64,000 nt of DNA from Dipylidium caninum (taxonomy: Eukaryota; Platyhelminthes; Cestoda; Cyclophyllidea; Dipylidiidae): positions 124,001-188,000 of the forward strand of contig QEYB01001329.1 in NCBI GenBank assembly GCA_017562135.1. The letters are read 5' to 3'. Position 1 is the first letter of the stretch. Every line of letters begins with the position of its first letter. The notes under the pieces were generated by a model. It saw nothing but the letters and a program-made list of their open reading frames with translations, was not told the DNA's origin and searched no databases. Position numbers and translations under genes: made by a program. Positions 58,895 through 64,000 of this stretch are shown here, piece by piece.

Positions 58895-60560
58895 TCTGTT
58901 CACACTCTCTAGAATCACCCCATGGCGAGTCAGGTGCGTTGGGGCAAGCAAATCAATGGTGTGAACAGAATTCGGTAAGGTGATTAACACGTTTTGAAGT
59001 GAATTGTATTGGGGTGTGAATGGTCTGATAATTACACTGATTTTCGACCATGTAGCGAGTGATGAGCGGAGTTTCACCCAGGCAAACGTGTCCTGCGAAC
59101 AATTCTCATCAACCGACATGAAGTCACAGTTGACCATTGAGCCTTAAGGCGACGGCACTACTCGAAAATGACGACTGGTCTCCACTGCCTGCAGTCGCAA
59201 ATTCCTACTAGTGTGAACAGCTTGAGCTGCAATCGAAAGAAGCTGACCAACGTTTCCTCCCATCAAGAGTCTGCCGATGGGCTTCTCTCAACTCGATTAA
59301 ATAGGCTCTGTAGGCGGTCTTTCCCATTTCGTCCTTTCCTGTTGCAATCTGCGGTCAGCGAGGAGAAGGCCATGTCGCCCACCTGCCGATGTTTCTGTGC
59401 CAGCGTAGAGAAGCCAGAATAGATGAACTGTACGAATTCCACTCTATGCTCCAACTGTTACTGCATCGAGCTGGAGTGGGGATTTCTATCTCCATCAAAA
59501 ACTTCGTGACAGCAAGGCTTTATTGAGGGCCACAACCGGGAAGGAAGGTCATCGGAGACTTTCTCTGCCTAGCAGGCGCGAGGAGAAATACTTTGCAGCG
59601 AAATCGCTGGCTAATTGTGAGATGGTGGAAAGTGGACTTGGTCAAGAGGAAAATGGTGGACGTGATACTCCTTCAGTTCCGTGCAACGTCGTCAAGCATT
59701 CCAGCTTCGTGTTGATTAAATGAGTTCCTTCAATCCTGCAATTGTTGATTTACAGTTCTCCTCACATGGACCACGACCCATAGCCTTCCTAACCATTTGA
59801 GACACTCAACGGAGAGGAAGTCTGAGTACTAGTCCCCTAAGTGCCTGCTTCACCAGTGTCGAAATTCACCTCGAATGGTCCATACGGCATCGCATCAACC
59901 GCGCCTACATGTCGTCGCTACATCGTTTTGTCGATGATGTCGCTGTCCCTCGTCTAGTGCATGGACGAATTTTAGGATGCATTTCTGCAATTCTCTCACG
60001 AATGTCGACGAATGTACCCACCTCGGCGAAAGGGGAAAGAGGCATGGTGTGGAAGCTTTGACCCGCTTTTTCTCTTTCGCACCACACGAGCAAAACAACA
60101 GCGTCGGAATCTGTTCTCTCTGCACTGCCTCGTTATCCTGCTGCTTTGTCTTACCGAAGCCAGACAGCCCATTTGGAGTGGAGAGAGAGAGTTTTCTCAG
60201 TGGTCGCTCTATCTTTAAGTAGATCATGAAGTGTAGCCTCTGGTGAGGTGTGGCGTACGTTTGACACCAACTCCTGGTCTCGACTGTCTTTCTGCAACAC
60301 CTCAATACAATACTGGCCTAAAATTAAATTGACAATCTTGGTCCAATAGTGCACCGAAAATAAGAATTCGATCGAGACTAAGAAGGGTATCTCGAAAACT
60401 GAAGCGTGGTACCTTTCAACCCACTTCCCTTCCACCAGTCTTTAGGCAGAACTCGTTACAGTTCCTATGGGCAACCATATGCTATCTACGTCAACATCAG
60501 TCAACCGTCATCAGGCTAACCGTCTCCTGAACTGTCGCTGTGAGAGCTGTTTTCTCTAAA
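58895..60560 (-). repeat. Composite repeat copy, minus orientation, diverged
   Basis: Read on the minus strand: Q (60300-60020: TGTCTGGCTTCGGTAAGAC), R (60015-59885: GAGAGAATTGCAGAAATGCATCC), S (59565-59500), P (59260-59210) and T (59140-59030). The 136-codon minus frame at 59895-60305 lies in Q/R and is not kept in the other copies. Confidence 0.75.
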
Positions 60561-60849
60561 TAATTTGCTTTCGCAAGTAACTGTCCGTGAAACAAGAGAC
60601 ATAGAGCGCAACACAAGTGCAGTATGAAAGTCCAAAAAGGGCCGTCTGTCAGGGTCGAGGGTGAGTCCGGACGGTATTCTGTTCATCTGCCTTTCCCTTG
60701 AACATGAAGGAGGACATCGTTAAATGAATGGTCTCTGGCTACTCCACACTGTCACACGTCATAGCTTTTTCCGGTGAAACCTTTTCAGCCAGCATTGCCA
60801 CTACTCTAAGCAGAGACTGCATCAAAAATGACAAGATGAGAAATGCCAC

Positions 60850-61350
60850 TTGCAATTCTTACTTAGTAGATTTGAGGGAAACCCGTGAAGGAGGCCCCAA
60901 TGAGTCCACATGTCGGTCAATTTCTTTCGACTGCAGCTGAAACCAACCAGACGAGCAGGCGCTTGACAGTACGGAGAATGGATATCAGTCGTCAACTCTG
61001 GATGGTTAGTCGCCTACAAGCTCAATGATCAACTGTTAATAGGCGTTATTGAATTCACAGGTGATATTTTCTCCCAAATTGAAACTCGGGCCGGAATTAC
61101 TTTCACTGACATCCAGTCACAGTCGATCATTGGGCAACGACTAAACCTTCTACCACCAGGCCGGTTGCTTTCAGCTCTGCACATCTTTATGGGGGTGGCC
61201 GATTCTCGCCTCACTTAACGGCTTTTGAATGCGTTCAATTGCTTTTACACTCAAATATCCACTTTCGCTCCAACTCGTCTCTCTCATTTCTTCACCTCAT
61301 TCCCCACTGGCCTTCTTACTAGCGTGCGATGGATGCAACATGGTTGCTGA
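60850..61350 (+). repeat. Degenerate composite fragment P-T-V
   Basis: P-like TTTGAGGGAAACCCGTGAAGG then TCAATTTCTTTCGACTGCAG; T-like GAATTCACAGGTGATA and TTGAAACTCG; a reversed T fragment CATCCAGTCACAGTCGATCA at 61110-61130; V-like GTTGCTTTCAGCTCTGCACA at 61162 and CTTTTACACTCAAATATCC. Confidence 0.6.
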
Positions 61351-63099
61351 TGATTACTGATGCTGCGGAAAACTTGATGTATTTTTCCGAGTTGTAGGCA
61401 ACACTAATCCAATAGCCTACTTATCTACTCCGCTGTTTGGCCTCGGCATGAAGGTAAAGTTTCACATCGGTCATTAGCAGAATTGTGAGTGATTGCCATC
61501 TCAGCCATTCGTCTTCCGAAAAATTTGCTGTACTCTGAAAAGAGCAATGCACAAGGTCATTCTCATCGTCTCATTATTTCTGCTGAACCATGAGAGGCTT
61601 TCCTTTGTGGGCTGTAATATTTGTCAACCAACCAACATGGATGTTGCAGAAAAAATCCTTTTAGACGTAGTGTGCATACGTTTGCAAACGAAAACTGTTT
61701 GCCTCTAGGGGTGCATGAACCGGAAGAAATGCAACAGAATCATATAGAAATCGACTGAAAGTGTTTGGTGATGTTCCAATTTGTAATGTGACAAACCGAA
61801 GATGGGTCGACAGAACCGCTTTTGATTAACAAGTCGAATGGGTTGCTTACAAGTAGCCGCCGAAGGATGAGACCTTGACAGCTTCAATGTAGAATGTCTC
61901 CACTCCGCCTAGAGTGACGAGTTATGGAAGCAGATGAGACAAATGCCGTGGTAGTGTAACAAGTGGGGAGGAGAAAGCCTTGGTTGCAGGACTCCATGGA
62001 ACAGGAGGCAGAACAGGACTCTCCAGTAGGTCGAAAGAGCAGACGTCATGACACCGGCATCTCTTCCGTGGAGGAGTTGGAGCATTTCCAGTTTCATCCC
62101 TTATCATCTTTCACCCAGCCTCCTTTTCACAGATGTACTCCTCGCCTCAGTCAAGCATTGTGGATGGTTTCATGTGACACATTTTTCTCCTGCTCCTCCA
62201 CAGTAATAATGGAAACAGCACCACAGTAACTTCTTACTTTCCAGACATTGGTGGGGACGACGAATGGCGTGTGGGATAGGAATAGGCTAGTAATACGACA
62301 CGTGGAAAGAAGGCAAGCCACATTGATGTAGTGGAGATGTGGGAAGAAAACAGCCTTCAGCGGAGACTCAACATTCCCCCACAATGTCAAGGAAGCTCTT
62401 CTGCGTGCTCTCGTCTTTCTCTTCGACAGTTGCTAATTTGCGCCCTCTGTTACGGTTCTGGTAGCGCATTACCACAATCCGTTGTTGTGTAACAGAGTGA
62501 AATGGTGGAAAAATGAGACAGTGGATCGAATGTGGCGGGAGTAAGAGGCCGTGGAGGAGGCCTGGTGGACGAGTGTGCATTGCTCGGCGGGAGATTAGAG
62601 TGGGAGGTGAATGTGGGAGGACGGTCAGCGAGATAAATGATCTGCGACTGATGCTCATTAGTAGAAGAGGTTCGTGGAACATTTGCGCTAATTGTCCTCT
62701 ATAATGGATTTCATTGTCGATTTTCCCAATTTGGCGTGAGTTCGTGTCCCCCTCAGGCGTGAGCTGTAGTACAAAGCCGGTAATTTCTTTCGTGCACATC
62801 ACTTTCTCTGCAGACTTGACCCACCCGACAAGGTAAATAAGGTGGACGGAGTATTTAAGCCTGTTAGATGCTGTTTGCAGAATACCCTAGAGGGCCTGTG
62901 GCTTCTCCTCCAACGACGATGTTGTGAGGAAAAGCAGATGAACGGAGGGCGAGCATTGCGTAAGTCTTACCGATTCAGTGGCCTATTTCTGCATCGAGTG
63001 TAGTTGCCTGACTACATGCCACGACTAAAACCATTGCCACCGATTTAGTCTTGGCCTTAGTTACTTCATCGCCACTCAGCTCCATGTCAGTACTTCAGC
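61351..63099. other. No recognisable gene
   Basis: A 144-codon minus frame at 62368-62802 and shorter plus frames are present, none recognised. TATTTAAG near 62850 is an isolated TATA-like sequence of no clear meaning. Confidence 0.4.
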
Positions 63100-63630
63100 G
63101 GCGTGATTAATGGGGACAGCCCCCTCGACCACCACACCAATGGCCCAATTCAGTTCCGCCTGCGGCTCGCTCTCCTCACTCCTCACATTTTCGTATCCGC
63201 AAATGCTCCATTCGCTCCCTGCTTTATCTCCTTTGGCAACTTAGTTTTCGGCCTGAGGTCTGAGCGACAGCAGAGAGAAGGAGTGGAGATAAGTAGATAA
63301 AAACAGATAGTCGGCGGAGTGAGACTTGAAGAAGCAGATAGTCGGATGAAAGCGGGAAGAGCGCTCGGCAAGCCAAAAGAACAGAGACAGAGTGGAGTGG
63401 AGTGGATTGGATTGGGTAGGAACGAAAACTAACAAGTCTCATATGCACACGCGTCAATGGCGACTTACCTTTGCTCAAGAGGGTTTGCCTGTCCGAGGTC
63501 GTAGTGCCTTGAACGCACCATGACCCACAGACAGTTTACATTGGTGGTGTGCTATACCCGACCACTTGGAGCTCTGAGTGGCCCGAATAGCGTTGATCCA
63601 GTTGATTTGGCTGCCTAAAACCAGCTCACG
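63100..63630 (-). repeat. Repeat X, copy 3, inverted
   Basis: On the minus strand, 63455-63115 closely matches 57850-58190. The upstream part (63630-63460) matches 13910-14050 at a lower level. The 57.85-kb and 63.1-kb copies form an inverted pair of about 340 bases with a spacer of about 4.9 kb. A donor-like AAAG|GTAAGT lies near 63470 on the minus strand, but an in-frame TGA lies just before it. Confidence 0.9.
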
Positions 63631-64000
63631 AAGTGTTCGGTGCAGGACGAAGAAGTTGCGCGTCTCCGTAGCTCCATCTGTATGGAACGCGTCCATCGTC
63701 GGTGAAAATGGTTCGTATCCTCGTCGCGAAAAAATCCATCATATCCTCCGCCGCTGACGTTCTTCTTCTAATTCTTCTTCGTTGACCCATCGACGCTAAG
63801 AATTATCGTATTGTGGCATGATCATCGATGAGCGTGTTGGAGGGAACGGGACAGGCTCCGTGAATAGGGGAATATTTGCGGGTGTCGATCTTGCCGGCTG
63901 ACGTATGGCCCATGAGATGTTGAGTGCAGCGTTTCTAAAGCTGCTCTCTTCTTATTTTCAGTGTTCAACTGGTCAAAGACTGAGTTGGTAAGTTGGATTG
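63631..64000. other. No recognisable gene at the window end
   Basis: Short frames only. A plus-strand peptide starting MVRILVAKKSIISSAADVLL at 63707 ends after about 25 codons. It may continue outside a gene boundary, but nothing supports this. Confidence 0.4.

Noticed and set aside
59895..60305. 136-codon minus frame
   Set aside because: It lies in repeat modules Q/R, whose other copies are not open in this frame.
62368..62802. 144-codon minus frame
   Set aside because: No recognisable domain, and plus-strand frames overlap it. Its C-terminal part is protein-like, but this is not enough.
1..64000. Retrotransposon or DNA-transposon enzyme genes
   Set aside because: No reverse transcriptase, RNase H, integrase or transposase motif could be seen in the translated frames, so the repeats cannot be assigned to a known class.
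1..64000. tRNA, rRNA, CRISPR arrays and bacterial operons
   Set aside because: No cloverleaf with B-box-like sequence, no rRNA core sequence, no regularly spaced short direct repeats and no tightly packed long frames.

Overview
This window looks like gene-poor eukaryotic, probably animal, DNA. The one protein family I recognise is a broken, intronless histone H2B copy at 44812-45183 whose residues match animal H2B. I found no rRNA, tRNA, CRISPR array, operon or ribosome-binding-site organisation, and the longest open frame is only 168 codons. I cannot name the species. An invertebrate is a reasonable guess from the H2B N-terminus, but that is inference.

The window is dominated by a mosaic of related, mostly decayed repeat modules on both strands. 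By reading, I aligned the same modules at about 4.0, 9.6, 15.4, 20.8, 27-32, 35-36, 41-42, 47.5-53, 54.5-56.4, 59-60.5 and 61 kb. In their commonest order, here called Q-R-S-P-T-V, they form a composite element of about 1.5-3 kb. P carries a conserved TTAAATAGG-like box. T is the best conserved part and occurs about 15 times. A second set of blocks (M, N, X, Y, W, Z) is repeated as direct or inverted pairs, notably 11.6-15.6 kb against 55.8-59.2 kb.

On top of this old mosaic lies one much younger structure. A 5.54-kb segment at 26977-32518 is present again, inverted and almost identical, at 47413-52956, separated by a 14.9-kb unique spacer. I noticed only three differences: one substitution and two 1-bp indels. 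The outer arm ends lie inside older divergent copies of the repeat family, while the inner ends are abrupt. Each arm also contains a pair of convergent composite elements and a diverged tandem duplication.

The spacer between the arms holds the only gene-like material. It contains a dead H2B copy (start lost, stops at codons 85 and 110), a decayed reading frame at 43231-44292 for an unrecognised basic/acidic protein, and a possible exon with splice signals on the minus strand at 40465-40840.

Region by region: 1-11.6 kb holds scattered repeat pairs with no recognisable gene; 11.6-16 kb is a repeat block; 16-19.5 kb is sparse; 19.5-21.6 kb is a composite element; 21.6-26.5 kb is unassigned; 26.98-32.5 kb is the left arm; 32.5-47.4 kb is the spacer; 47.4-52.96 kb is the right arm; 53-61 kb is repeat copies; 61-64 kb is sparse with an inverted X block. 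No functional gene can be asserted with confidence. All identity statements are from visual alignment and are approximate.
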